A program made the position numbers and the translations under genes. Shown piece by piece: positions 35,822 through 43,267 of a stretch of 64,000 nt of DNA (positions are counted from its first letter, which is position 1; the number at the start of each line of letters is the position of its first letter). Origin of the DNA: Alphaproteobacteria bacterium (lineage in GTDB: Bacteria > Pseudomonadota > Alphaproteobacteria > Rhizobiales > Beijerinckiaceae); assembly GCA_021325385.1 (NCBI GenBank), contig JAJPHH010000047.1, positions 1 to 64,000 on the forward strand. Reading direction: 5' to 3'. The notes below the pieces were generated by a model. It ran no database searches. It worked only from the letters and a program-made list of their open reading frames with translations, and had not been told where the DNA came from.

Positions 35822-36844
35822 GGCGTTTTCTCCCGTTTCGCGTGGCGCTTTCATGGTTGACGTGGCTTTCGGTTCATCCTTCTGACCGGCTTCCGGATTG
35901 CGGCCTGCCGCCAGGAATGCGTTCACTTCCCGGCTTGTCGGCGCCGTCGCCGATCCTCGGCGAGTCACTGAAAGGGCCGCCGCCGCGTTGGCGCGCGCCG
36001 CTGCGGCGACAGCCTCCAGGCCGGCGGCGAGCCCGGCGAGCAGCGCGCCTGTATGCGCGTCGCCCGCTCCGGTCGTGTCGACCGCGCGCACCGGCGGGGC
36101 GGGAACGTGGACCGGCGTTTCCGTCAACCCTGCGCCGAAAAGGAAACAGCCCGCCGCGCCGTCACGGATCGCGAGCAGCGCCTTCGCGGAGAGGCGTGGT
36201 CGGACGAATGCGGCGATAGCGAAGAGATCGTCCGTCCCGGCCAGCAAGGCGCCCTCGCGCCGATTGAGGGTGAAAAGGTCGGCGCGAGCGAGCGTCGCCC
36301 TGAAGACGGCGTCGGGGATGTCCGCGACGAGCGGGCCTGGATCAATGGCGAGGAAAGTCTCGCTGCGCCACGACGCCGTCCAGCGCGCGATGTGCGGCCC
36401 CAGCGCCGCATAGCTGAGATCGTACCCGGATATGAACACCGCGTCCGAGGCTTCGAGAGGAATGTCTTCAAGTTTGCGTTCGCCGAGTTCGGCTTCGACG
36501 CCTGGGCTGGTGATGAAAGTACGCTCTCCGTCCGGCTCGACAAGGACCAGGCAAAAGCCGCTGTCGCCTTCCGGGCTCGGCGGCAGCAGCGCCGCGATAT
36601 TTTCCTGCGCCAGATCGGCGCGAATGCGATCGCCGAACGGCCCGACACCGTGGCGGCCGGCGAAGGCGCTTTTCAGCCCGTTGCGCGACGCGGCGGCGAG
36701 CACGTTGAAGCCGCCCCCGGCGCTGATCGAGGCGGCCGAGCCAATGACGTCGCCGCCGCGCTCGGGCACACGCGGCGCCTCGATGCGAATGTCGGCGAGG
36801 ATGCTGCCGACGCTCAACATCCGCGTGAAGCAATGCGTCTTCAT
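34736..36844 (-). CDS. PfkB-family sugar kinase open in frame into a solute-binding protein (702 codons)
   Basis: Residues 1 to about 315 are a complete PfkB kinase: LSVGSILADIRIEAP, SAGGGFNVLAAASRNG, and the active site DTTGAGDAHTGALLAGL. The kinase resembles E. coli YegV by context. There is no stop afterwards. A 25-residue hydrophilic stretch (residues 316-340) leads directly into the binding protein at residue 342. Either the two are one polypeptide plus an internal start product, or a single-base change has removed the kinase stop. In both other frames of the linker a stop occurs within about 60 bases. The start overlaps the ADP-ribosylglycohydrolase stop (ATGA). Confidence 0.75.
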   Translation of the reverse strand: MKTHCFTRMLSVGSILADIRIEAPRVPERGGDVIGSAASISAGGGFNVLAAASRNGLKSAFAGRHGVGPFGDRIRADLAQENIAALLPPSPEGDSGFCLVLVEPDGERTFITSPGVEAELGERKLEDIPLEASDAVFISGYDLSYAALGPHIARWTASWRSETFLAIDPGPLVADIPDAVFRATLARADLFTLNRREGALLAGTDDLFAIAAFVRPRLSAKALLAIRDGAAGCFLFGAGLTETPVHVPAPPVRAVDTTGAGDAHTGALLAGLAAGLEAVAAAARANAAAALSVTRRGSATAPTSREVNAFLAAGRNPEAGQKDEPKATSTMKAPRETGENAMTPHLNRRTFHALFSGALGAGLLTIAGSRRAGAAATEITVLNWKGYGTDEAFALKAFAEATGVTVKHDYFNAEAEMLTKLRTNPGAYDVVLINSARTQQVQADGLIDPVDLNAVPNAKDLAPALRDHSNIWVDGKPYGVAWLWGMTALAVRSGKVSDAQSWAVFSDPKYAGRLALFDDSITQVGIGALLTNQDPNNPKDLKAVTTALKAMKPNVKLTWSSEDEWNKAFAADAFDISDYWSGAAARSIKIHKLPLDFIVPKEGAIGWLDTLAVPTSSTKKPAALQFINYMIDPKFYVTWATQSGAPASTNAAAMNALPADDLSHKIYKPEDLAKLKFMSALPDDRRQAFNDVWDEVKAYYAK

Positions 36845-37869
36845 GCGCGCCGCTCCTCGATATGCGGCTTTTCCTGCCGGCGCAGCGCGAGCAAATCGTC
36901 GGCCAATTCCTCCAGAGGCAAGTCCGGATTGGCGTCATGCAACGCTTCGACGACGCCACGCGGAAAGCTCTCGGCGCCGTGGCAAGCGCCGGCGATCGCG
37001 CCGGCGATAGCCGCGATCGTGTCGCAGTCGCCGCCCAGGCTCGCGGCAAGCCGGCAAATCAGCCAAGGATCATCGGGCGCCATCGCGCAAATCGCCATCG
37101 CCGCCGGCACTGCTTCTTGTGTCGCCAGGCCGGTGCCGACGAGGCGATAGACGATGTCGAGCGCCTCTTCTTTCGCCCGGCCGCGCGTCAGGCCGATCGC
37201 CCAGGCGATGCGAGCGGCGACGTCCGCGCCGGCGAAGTAGAAGCCGCGCCGTGCGCCGTGTCGCGCCGCTTCGCCGGCGAAGCGCAACGCTTCTTCGACG
37301 CCCGCGCCGTCGATTCCGGCGCTGACGGCCGCGGCGACCGCAGCGGCGCCGGCGATTGCGATCGTCGTATTGTGGGTGACATGGCCGGTTTGAACGACGG
37401 CGTCGATCAGCCGCTCGACCGGCTCGTGAGGAAAGGCGACGCCGACCGGCGCAACGCGCATGGCCGCGCCGTTGGTCGCGCCGCTGCGGCCCGTCTGATC
37501 GGTCGGGACGCCCTCCGCCGCCAAGGTCAACGCCTTGCGGGTCGAGGGGCCGAGAAGATCGGCCGAGCCGGCGGCGATCATCCGCCTCTCCCAGGCCAAT
37601 AGCTCCCTCGCGAAGCTTTCCGGATCGACGCGGCCTCGTCCTTTCACCAGGAGCCGCCCGAGAATGACCGCCTGGTCCGTATCGTCGGTGACGCGGCCGG
37701 CGGGCAGGCCTCGGCTGATCGGGTTGTCGTCCGGACCGGGCTTGAATTCGTTCAGCACGCCGTAGCGCTCGGCGACGACCTCGCGCGGCATATATTGGGT
37801 CGGCATGCCCAAGGCGTCGCCGATCGCAAGCCCGAGAAGCGCGCCGCGCGCGCGGCTTCGCGCCGTCAT
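36841..37869 (-). CDS. ADP-ribosylglycohydrolase family protein (YegU-like)
   Basis: A 342-residue dinuclear magnesium enzyme of the DraG/ARH family. N-terminal GLAIGDALGMPTQY and GRVTDDTDQAVILGRLL carry the first metal ligands, and SLGGDCDTIAAIAGAIAG gives the second set. The family cleaves N- or O-glycosidic ADP-ribose bonds; members in sugar operons may split other ribosides. The ATG at 37869 overlaps the regulator stop (ATGA). The long upstream frame is antisense shadow. It matches yegU in the E. coli yegTUV-yegW neighbourhood. Confidence 0.88.
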   Translation of the reverse strand: MTARSRARGALLGLAIGDALGMPTQYMPREVVAERYGVLNEFKPGPDDNPISRGLPAGRVTDDTDQAVILGRLLVKGRGRVDPESFARELLAWERRMIAAGSADLLGPSTRKALTLAAEGVPTDQTGRSGATNGAAMRVAPVGVAFPHEPVERLIDAVVQTGHVTHNTTIAIAGAAAVAAAVSAGIDGAGVEEALRFAGEAARHGARRGFYFAGADVAARIAWAIGLTRGRAKEEALDIVYRLVGTGLATQEAVPAAMAICAMAPDDPWLICRLAASLGGDCDTIAAIAGAIAGACHGAESFPRGVVEALHDANPDLPLEELADDLLALRRQEKPHIEERRA

Positions 37870-38573
37870 TTTGGCCGCTCGCCGAAGCTGAATTGCAACT
37901 TGAAATGATCGGGATGCAGAAGGCTGTCGACTCGCTCGACGATCTTCCCGTCGGGGCCGTGCACGGTACGCCGCGTGGCGAGGAAGGCCTCGCCCTCGGA
38001 GCGACCGAGCAGGGCGGCCTCGTCGGCCGAGAGCCGCGCCAGGGCGACCGCTTCGCTGCCGCCGACGGCGCGCACGCCGAGCGCGGCGAGCGTCTTTTGG
38101 AGGGAGCCCCCCTTCAGACCGCTCCGCAACACGTCGGCGAAACTCTTTCGCCACGGCAGGCGGCTGCGTTCGAGCGAGATCGGCTCTCCTGATTTTATGC
38201 TTCGGACGCGATCAAGCGCGAGGAAAACGGCGTCGCCAAGGCCGAGTTCTCGCGCAAGCGCGCCGTCGAGGATTCGATCCAGCCGAATGATCCGGGTCCG
38301 CGTCTCGACGCCCTGGCGCGCCAACGCCTCGGTCCAGCCGATCTGATCGTCAAGCAGCGCGTCGTCGTAACGAACGAAGGAGCCTGCGCCCGTCCAGGTC
38401 TCGATCAGCCCGGCCTGCTGGAGCTCGGCTAAAGCTTGGCGGATGGTGCTGCGGCTCACCTCATAAGTCTGGGCGAGCAAATGTTCGCCGGGAAGGCGGG
38501 CGCCGGCGCTGAGTTCGCCGCTGCGAATCCGGCCGATCAAGCTGTCTGCGATTTCCTTGTATTTGGCCGGCAA
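37866..38573 (-). CDS. GntR/HutC-family repressor with UTRA domain (YegW-like)
   Basis: A 235-residue regulator. Residues 1-70 are a winged helix (AGARLPGEHLLAQTYEVSRS followed by TIRQALAELQQAGLIE). Residues 85-230 form a UTRA ligand domain (FLALDRVRSIKSGEPISLERS). The start is a TTG with the palindrome CATACCTGTATG just upstream, overlapping the translation start region, so it likely represses itself and the downstream operon. The inducer would be the imported solute or its phosphate. Confidence 0.87.
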   Translation of the reverse strand: MPAKYKEIADSLIGRIRSGELSAGARLPGEHLLAQTYEVSRSTIRQALAELQQAGLIETWTGAGSFVRYDDALLDDQIGWTEALARQGVETRTRIIRLDRILDGALARELGLGDAVFLALDRVRSIKSGEPISLERSRLPWRKSFADVLRSGLKGGSLQKTLAALGVRAVGGSEAVALARLSADEAALLGRSEGEAFLATRRTVHGPDGKIVERVDSLLHPDHFKLQFSFGERPK

Positions 38574-38578
38574 GTGTC

Positions 38579-38590
38579 CATACCTGTATG
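38579..38590. promoter_or_regulatory. Candidate operator CATAC-CT-GTATG of the GntR/UTRA regulator
   Basis: A perfect 5-bp inverted repeat with a 2-bp centre lies 6-17 bases upstream of the regulator TTG. It is framed by TGTC and GACA about 29 bp apart (38575-38603). HutC-subfamily repressors bind short palindromes with ATA/TAT cores at such places. It is the only obvious palindrome in the 117-bp gap upstream of the operon. Confidence 0.55.
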
Positions 38591-38690
38591 AACCTGTCCG
38601 ACACAGCTAAGTCCAAACGCTCCGACCAGTCAAGAAGTCTGACCGGAGCGGCGGGCGCCAAACCCCGCGACGCTCTCGTAAAGCGTCGCC

Positions 38691-39146
38691 TTATTGAGGT
38701 CCGCCACGGCCGCGGAAGGGGTCAGGACCTGGATCGCGCCCCGCGGCGGCTGTAGCCAGCCGGTCGAGGTAATGGGCCCAGCCCTCCGCGTGGCCGGCGC
38801 ATTGCTCCGCGTTGGGCAGGCCCGAGTGAGTTAAACGCACCAGCGTTCCTTCGGGCTCCTCGATGAGGTCGATCTCGACCAGGCTTGATCCCGGCGGCAC
38901 GATCTCGCTGCCCTCCCAGCCGAAACTATAGGCGAGGCGATGAACCGGCACGACCTCGCGGAACGCGCCGCGGGCGAAGCGCGCCCCGGTGACGTTGACG
39001 AGATAGAGTCCGCCGGTGTGCGGCTCGACCTGCGCCTCGGTTCCCATCCAACGAAGGATTTTGTCCGGGTCGGTCAGCAGCGCGAACACCGCGGCCGGCG
39101 GCGCGGGAACGCGCGTCTCACGGCGGACGACCAGGGATTCTTCCAT
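38691..39146 (-). CDS. SRPBCC/AHSA1-domain protein
   Basis: A 151-residue START-like fold protein (VRRETRVPAPPAAVFALLTD, then PDKILRWMGTEAQVEPHTGG, and GWAHYLDRLATAAAG at the end). This family includes activators of Hsp90-type (AHSA1) name but mostly small lipid or ligand carriers of unknown use. The ATG at 39146 has AAAAGGAGCG upstream. It is alone, transcribed toward the regulator of the ABC operon. Confidence 0.8.
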   Translation of the reverse strand: MEESLVVRRETRVPAPPAAVFALLTDPDKILRWMGTEAQVEPHTGGLYLVNVTGARFARGAFREVVPVHRLAYSFGWEGSEIVPPGSSLVEIDLIEEPEGTLVRLTHSGLPNAEQCAGHAEGWAHYLDRLATAAAGRDPGPDPFRGRGGPQ

Positions 39147-39521
39147 CGATCGCTCCTTTTGTTGCGGCGGTCTGATGATGCTCTGCGTCATCGCCCCCGA
39201 CCGCCTGCGCGATCATAAACAACCTGGCCGCAACCGCGACGGCCAATCGTTCGACCCGGGAAAGTCCTCAAAAGGCTCGACGTCGGGAGCAGGCGTGTCG
39301 AGAGCTCGAATCCGACGACGGCGATCGCTTCGTCTATAGCGGCGGAAGCAAAGGCAAGTCAGAGCCCTCCGCCAGCTGAGACGGGCGCCGCCGCCACCGC
39401 TTTATCCGATTGCGGCGGATTGCGACGTCGCCGGCCGCCGTCGAGCATGGTATAAACTGGGCGGGCGTGGCGTTTCGTCGGCAGCGCGGGCTGGGCAAAT
39501 AACGCTCGGAGCAGCCTCGCC
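39147..39521. other. 375-bp intergenic region between SRPBCC gene and hpnP-like gene
   Basis: The gap is between two divergent genes and so must hold both promoters. No gene, hairpin-plus-T-run or clear repeat was found. A TATAAA hexamer at 39451-39456 is a possible -10 element for the radical SAM gene but has no convincing -35 partner. The open frames across the gap lack ribosome binding sites and family features. Confidence 0.5.
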
Positions 39522-41117
39522 ATGACGTCGCCCCAGTCGCTGACGGCTCGACGGATCCTCTGCGTCTCGCCGAAATATTCCCCATCGTTCGGCACGTTTG
39601 AATATGCGTACGAATTGATGAACGGCGTGAGAGCGTTCATGCCGCCGCAAGGGCTGTTGGTCATCGCCGCGTCGCTGCCGCCGAATTGGCAGGTTCGTTT
39701 CATCGATGAGAACGTCGCGCCCGCCGCCAAGGCCGACTTCGCCTGGGCGGACGCAGTCTTCGTCAGCGGGATGCATGTCCAGCGACGCCAGATTCACGAC
39801 GTTTGTCGGCGCGCGCATGAAGCTGGCCGCGTCGCGGCGTTGGGGGGCCCTTCCGTGTCCGCCTGTCCGGAGGATTACCCCGAATTCGACTACCTCCATA
39901 TCGGCGAACTGGGCGACGCGACCGACGCGCTTTTTTCCCGCCTCGCTGCGGACTGTACTCGCCCGCCGCGCCAGACGATTCTGAGGACGACGGAGCGACG
40001 TCCGTTGAGCGAATGTCCGCCGCCGGCTTACGAACTGGCCGCCATCCCTCGGTATTTCTTGGGCAGCATTCAATTCTCCAGCGGCTGTCCCTATCAATGC
40101 GAGTTCTGCGATATCCCGAACCTCTATGGCCGCGTCCCGCGCCTGAAGACCCCCGAGCAGGTTCTCGCAGAGCTCGACAAGCTGCTCGCCTGCGGCGTGC
40201 TGGGCGCGATTTATTTCGTCGACGACAATTTCATCGCCAACCGGCGAGCCGTGAAGCAGCTGCTGCCGCACTTGATCGAATGGCAAAAGCGGAACGGCTA
40301 CGCGATCTCGTTCTCCTGCGAGGCGACGCTCAACATCGCTCGCTCGCCGGACCTGTTGGCGCTGATGCGCGAGGCCGGCTTCGCCGCGGTGTTCTGCGGC
40401 GTCGAGACGCCCGAGCCGGAGGCGCTGCGCGCCATATCCAAGGCGCACAATATGATGGTTCCCATTCTCGAAGCGGTCGAGACGCTGAACCGCTACGGCA
40501 TGGAGGTGATCTCAGGCATCATCCTCGGCCTCGATACCGATACGCGCGAGACCGGCCGCCGCATACTCGACTTTATCGAAGCCTCGCGCATCCCCATGGC
40601 GACGGTCAATCTCCTGCAAGCTTTGCCGAAGACGCCGCTCTGGGATCGGCTTAAGCGGGCCGATCGACTGATCATAAACCAGGCGCGCGATTCCAATGTC
40701 GATTTCCTTCTCCCGTACGACGACGTGCTCGCTATGTGGCGCGAGACCATGGCGAAAGCCTATGAGCCTTCGGCCCTGTTCGCCCGTTACGAACACCAGG
40801 TTAAATTTACTTACGCCAACCGGTTGCCGCGTCCGGCAAGCCCGCAGCGCGCGTCATGGCGCAACATCCGCACGGCGTTGCGCCTTCTCGCGAAGATTTT
40901 GTGGAAGATGGGCGTCAGGAGCGACTATCGCCGCGAATTCTGGTCTTTCGCATGGCCTCGGCTGAAGCGTGGCGATTTGGAGAACGTGATCGCCGTCGCC
41001 GTCGTCGCGCGCCACCTCATTCGGTTCGCGCGAGAAGCGGCCGCAGGCGCGATGAACGCCTCGCATTATTCGGCCAAGCTGCGCGACGAAAGTCGCGAGC
41101 GCCCGACCGCGGCGTAA
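39522..41117 (+). CDS. hpnP: B12-binding radical SAM enzyme, HpnP-type (hopanoid C-2 methylase-like)
   Basis: A 531-residue class B radical SAM protein. Residues about 10-150 form the cobalamin-binding domain (VSPKYSPSFGTFEYAYELMN, then GVRAFMPPQG, and ALGGPSVSACPEDYP). The radical SAM CxxxCxxC is C189/C193/C196 in GCPYQCEFCDIPNLYGR. The C-terminal part includes SNVDFLLPYDDVLAMW and FAREAAAGAMNASHYS, as recalled for hopanoid 2-methylases of Rhodopseudomonas. It would methylate bacteriohopanepolyols at C-2 in the membrane, using the cobalamin made by the cob genes. Paralogues with unknown lipid substrates exist, so the exact product is not certain. Confidence 0.75.
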   Translation: MTSPQSLTARRILCVSPKYSPSFGTFEYAYELMNGVRAFMPPQGLLVIAASLPPNWQVRFIDENVAPAAKADFAWADAVFVSGMHVQRRQIHDVCRRAHEAGRVAALGGPSVSACPEDYPEFDYLHIGELGDATDALFSRLAADCTRPPRQTILRTTERRPLSECPPPAYELAAIPRYFLGSIQFSSGCPYQCEFCDIPNLYGRVPRLKTPEQVLAELDKLLACGVLGAIYFVDDNFIANRRAVKQLLPHLIEWQKRNGYAISFSCEATLNIARSPDLLALMREAGFAAVFCGVETPEPEALRAISKAHNMMVPILEAVETLNRYGMEVISGIILGLDTDTRETGRRILDFIEASRIPMATVNLLQALPKTPLWDRLKRADRLIINQARDSNVDFLLPYDDVLAMWRETMAKAYEPSALFARYEHQVKFTYANRLPRPASPQRASWRNIRTALRLLAKILWKMGVRSDYRREFWSFAWPRLKRGDLENVIAVAVVARHLIRFAREAAAGAMNASHYSAKLRDESRERPTAA

Positions 41118-41122
41118 GCTCG

Positions 41123-41326
41123 TCAGTCGCGACTTCGCTCCCGGCGAAGGCGCGCGCCGTCGGGACGTTCGTCCGTCTGATCGGCCATACGATCGTAATC
41201 GTCCGCCAAACGGGCGAGGATCGCGCGAATTTTCGGCTCTGCGGCCTCGGCCGCTATTTCCCGCATCCTACCCGCCCTATCGCGGCAGACGCGCGGCGTC
41301 CGGTCAAAATCGAAAATATTGGTCAT
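41123..41326 (-). CDS. Small hypothetical protein
   Basis: A 67-residue, charged, probably helical protein (DRAGRMREIAAEAAEPKIRA, ILARLADDYDRMAD). The pattern of RxREIAxxAxxPxxRxxLxxLAxxYxxxA recurs in short uncharacterised alphaproteobacterial proteins, usually 60-70 residues. Its ATG overlaps the stop of the next upstream small gene (ATGA). It is convergent with the radical SAM gene, six bases from its stop. No function can be assigned. Confidence 0.6.
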   Translation of the reverse strand: MTNIFDFDRTPRVCRDRAGRMREIAAEAAEPKIRAILARLADDYDRMADQTDERPDGARLRRERSRD

Positions 41327-41520
41327 TCGTCGCCAATCTCTACCCGATCGATATAACCGCCAAACGACTGCAACGTTTCCAGCGATCCGGCGGAGACGCG
41401 CGCCGCGCCTGTCAGAACGTGCGCTCCGCAGATTTGGGACAGTCGCGCAAAGATCAACGCCATCGGATCAATCGCCTCGCAACAAATGGCCGCCGCGAGC
41501 GTTTCGCCCGGTCCGATCAT
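41323..41520 (-). CDS. Small hypothetical protein overlapping 41123-41326
   Basis: A 65-residue product (LAAAICCEAIDPMALIFARL, then LETLQSFGGYIDRVEIGDE) not recognised. Its stop overlaps the start of the next small gene, supporting a two-gene unit. No ribosome binding site is visible, and its ATG lies only 11 bp from the divergent SDR start, so coding is uncertain. Confidence 0.4.
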   Translation of the reverse strand: MIGPGETLAAAICCEAIDPMALIFARLSQICGAHVLTGAARVSAGSLETLQSFGGYIDRVEIGDE

Positions 41521-41531
41521 GGAGCCGTAAA

Positions 41532-42533
41532 ATGGGCGTCAGCGACCGCAATCCTTTCTCACGCCGTGAATTCGTCAGCGCCGGCGGCGTCGGGCTCGTC
41601 GCCGCCGCGACCCCGGCTTTCGCCCAAAATTCAACGCATGGCGCAGTGTCGGAGACGCTGCAGAACCCCGTCGGCAAATATCCCAAGCCGCCATTCAAGC
41701 GGCAGTCGCAGCCCTGGCCGGGTCTTGCGCGCGACATGGATCCGCGCCCGGACCATGGCGAGAACAGCTATCGCGGATCGGGCCGGTTGGCCGGCCGCAA
41801 GGCACTGATCACGGGCGGCGATTCCGGCATGGGCCGGGCCGCGGCGATCGCCTTCGCGCGCGAGGGCGCCGACGTCGCAATCAATCACTTGCCCCAGGAA
41901 GAGCCGGATGCGCGCGAAGTGATCGCGCTGATCAAGGCGGAAGGCCGGATCGGTCTGTCGATTCCCGGCGACATTCGCGACGAAGCGTTCTGCAACCGGC
42001 TGGTCGCGGAGGCGGTGCGCGGCCTCGGCGGGCTCGACATTCTGGTCAACAACGCCGGCCGGCAGCAGAGCCGCGCGTCGATCCTGGACCTCTCCAGCGA
42101 AGATTTCGATGCGACGATGAAGACCAACATCTACGCGCCGTTCTGGATCATCAAGGCGGCGCTGCCGCATATGCCGCCCGGCTCAGCGATTATCGGTACG
42201 GCGTCCGAGCAAGCCTACAATCCGTCGCCGGACCTCTACGATTACGCGCAGACCAAGGCGGCGGTCATGAATTATACGAAGTCGCTCGCCAAGCAGCTTG
42301 CGCCGAAGGGGATAAGGGTCAATGCGGTGGCGCCGGGACCGATCTGGACGCCGTTGCAGGTGAGCGGCGGCGCGACGATGGAGAAGGTCGAGCATTTCGG
42401 CGCGACGACGCCGCTCGGCCGCCCCGGCCAGCCGGCGGAGCTCGGTTCGATTTACGTGCAGCTCGCCGCCGACGACGCCAGCTTTGCGACGGGCCAAGTC
42501 TACGGATCGGCCGGCGGGACTGGACAGCCTTGA
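41532..42533 (+). CDS. Tat-exported short-chain dehydrogenase/reductase
   Basis: A 333-residue SDR. The N-terminal SRREFVSAGGVGLVAAATPAFA is a twin-arginine signal. The Rossmann motif is ITGGDSGMGRAAAIAFA, NNAGRQQS follows, and YDYAQTKAAV holds the catalytic Tyr and Lys. The pre-Rossmann segment (KYPKPPFKRQSQPWPGLARD) is typical of the YhdF/YhxC group. The ATG at 41532 has GGAG seven bases upstream. Export of a nicotinamide-dependent enzyme is unusual; the family includes Tat-signal members of unknown substrate. Confidence 0.85.
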   Translation: MGVSDRNPFSRREFVSAGGVGLVAAATPAFAQNSTHGAVSETLQNPVGKYPKPPFKRQSQPWPGLARDMDPRPDHGENSYRGSGRLAGRKALITGGDSGMGRAAAIAFAREGADVAINHLPQEEPDAREVIALIKAEGRIGLSIPGDIRDEAFCNRLVAEAVRGLGGLDILVNNAGRQQSRASILDLSSEDFDATMKTNIYAPFWIIKAALPHMPPGSAIIGTASEQAYNPSPDLYDYAQTKAAVMNYTKSLAKQLAPKGIRVNAVAPGPIWTPLQVSGGATMEKVEHFGATTPLGRPGQPAELGSIYVQLAADDASFATGQVYGSAGGTGQP

Positions 42534-42551
42534 ACGAGACGAGAATTCAAA

Positions 42552-42785
42552 ATGCCAGGCGGCAAGACCCACGACCTCCAGGTACGAACTTTTGAGCGCA
42601 AGGAAGGGCCGCCTAAAACGCGCGATCGCGAGGCGCATATCGGCGCCGACCGAGTTCCCGAGACGAGCAAGCCCGCGACCGGTCCGACCGGGACGAATCG
42701 CGAATCGCGCGATCATCACAAACATAATAATCCCGGCCAGAGCGGCCATAAGCCGCAAACGCACGCCGCCGAACGGAAGCCTTAG
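42552..42785 (+). CDS. Small hydrophilic protein of unknown function
   Basis: A 77-residue, Lys/Arg/His- and Pro-rich protein (KTHDLQVRTFERKEGPPKTR, HHKHNNPGQSGHK) that looks disordered. It lies 18 bp after the SDR gene and two bases before the YbhB gene, so it is probably part of that unit. No family is recognised. Confidence 0.55.
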   Translation: MPGGKTHDLQVRTFERKEGPPKTRDREAHIGADRVPETSKPATGPTGTNRESRDHHKHNNPGQSGHKPQTHAAERKP

Positions 42786-42787
42786 CC

Positions 42788-43261
42788 TTGACGCCGTTCC
42801 GGCTCATCAGCCCCTCTTTCGCCACCGGCGAGCCCATTCCGAAACGCCATGCGAGGGACGGCGACAATGTCTCGCCGGAGCTTGAATGGACCGATCCTCC
42901 GCCCGGCGCGCGCAGCTTTGTCCTGATCATGGAGGACACGGACGCGCCAGCGCCGGCCTTCCGGCAATGGGCCGTCTATGACATTCCCGCCGAGCGGCGT
43001 CATCTGCCAGAAGGCGGCAGTTCAGGCGCGCGCGAGGAAGGCCTGCCGCACGGGATCAACGCGTTCGGCCATTCGCGTTATGACGGGCCGCATCCGCCGC
43101 ACGGCGACCCGCCGCACGATTACCGCTTCCGCTTGGCGGCTTTGGGAGTCGCAAAGCTCGACGTCGGCCCGCGCCCGACCGCGGAGGAAGTATGGGACGC
43201 CGCGCGCGCAAATATTTTGGGCGAAGCGGACTTGATCGGGACGTACCAGGTCCCGCGGTGA
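42788..43261 (+). CDS. YbhB/YbcL family (PEBP/Raf-kinase-inhibitor-like) protein
   Basis: A 157-residue phosphatidylethanolamine-binding-like protein (HARDGDNVSPELEWTDPPPG, YDGPHPPHGDPPHDYRFRLA). The conserved DGxNxSPxLxW and GPxPPxG motifs define the family. The start is a TTG two bases after the preceding gene stop, with GGAAG upstream. Its ligand is unknown. Confidence 0.88.
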   Translation: MTPFRLISPSFATGEPIPKRHARDGDNVSPELEWTDPPPGARSFVLIMEDTDAPAPAFRQWAVYDIPAERRHLPEGGSSGAREEGLPHGINAFGHSRYDGPHPPHGDPPHDYRFRLAALGVAKLDVGPRPTAEEVWDAARANILGEADLIGTYQVPR

Positions 43262-43267
43262 GCGGCG

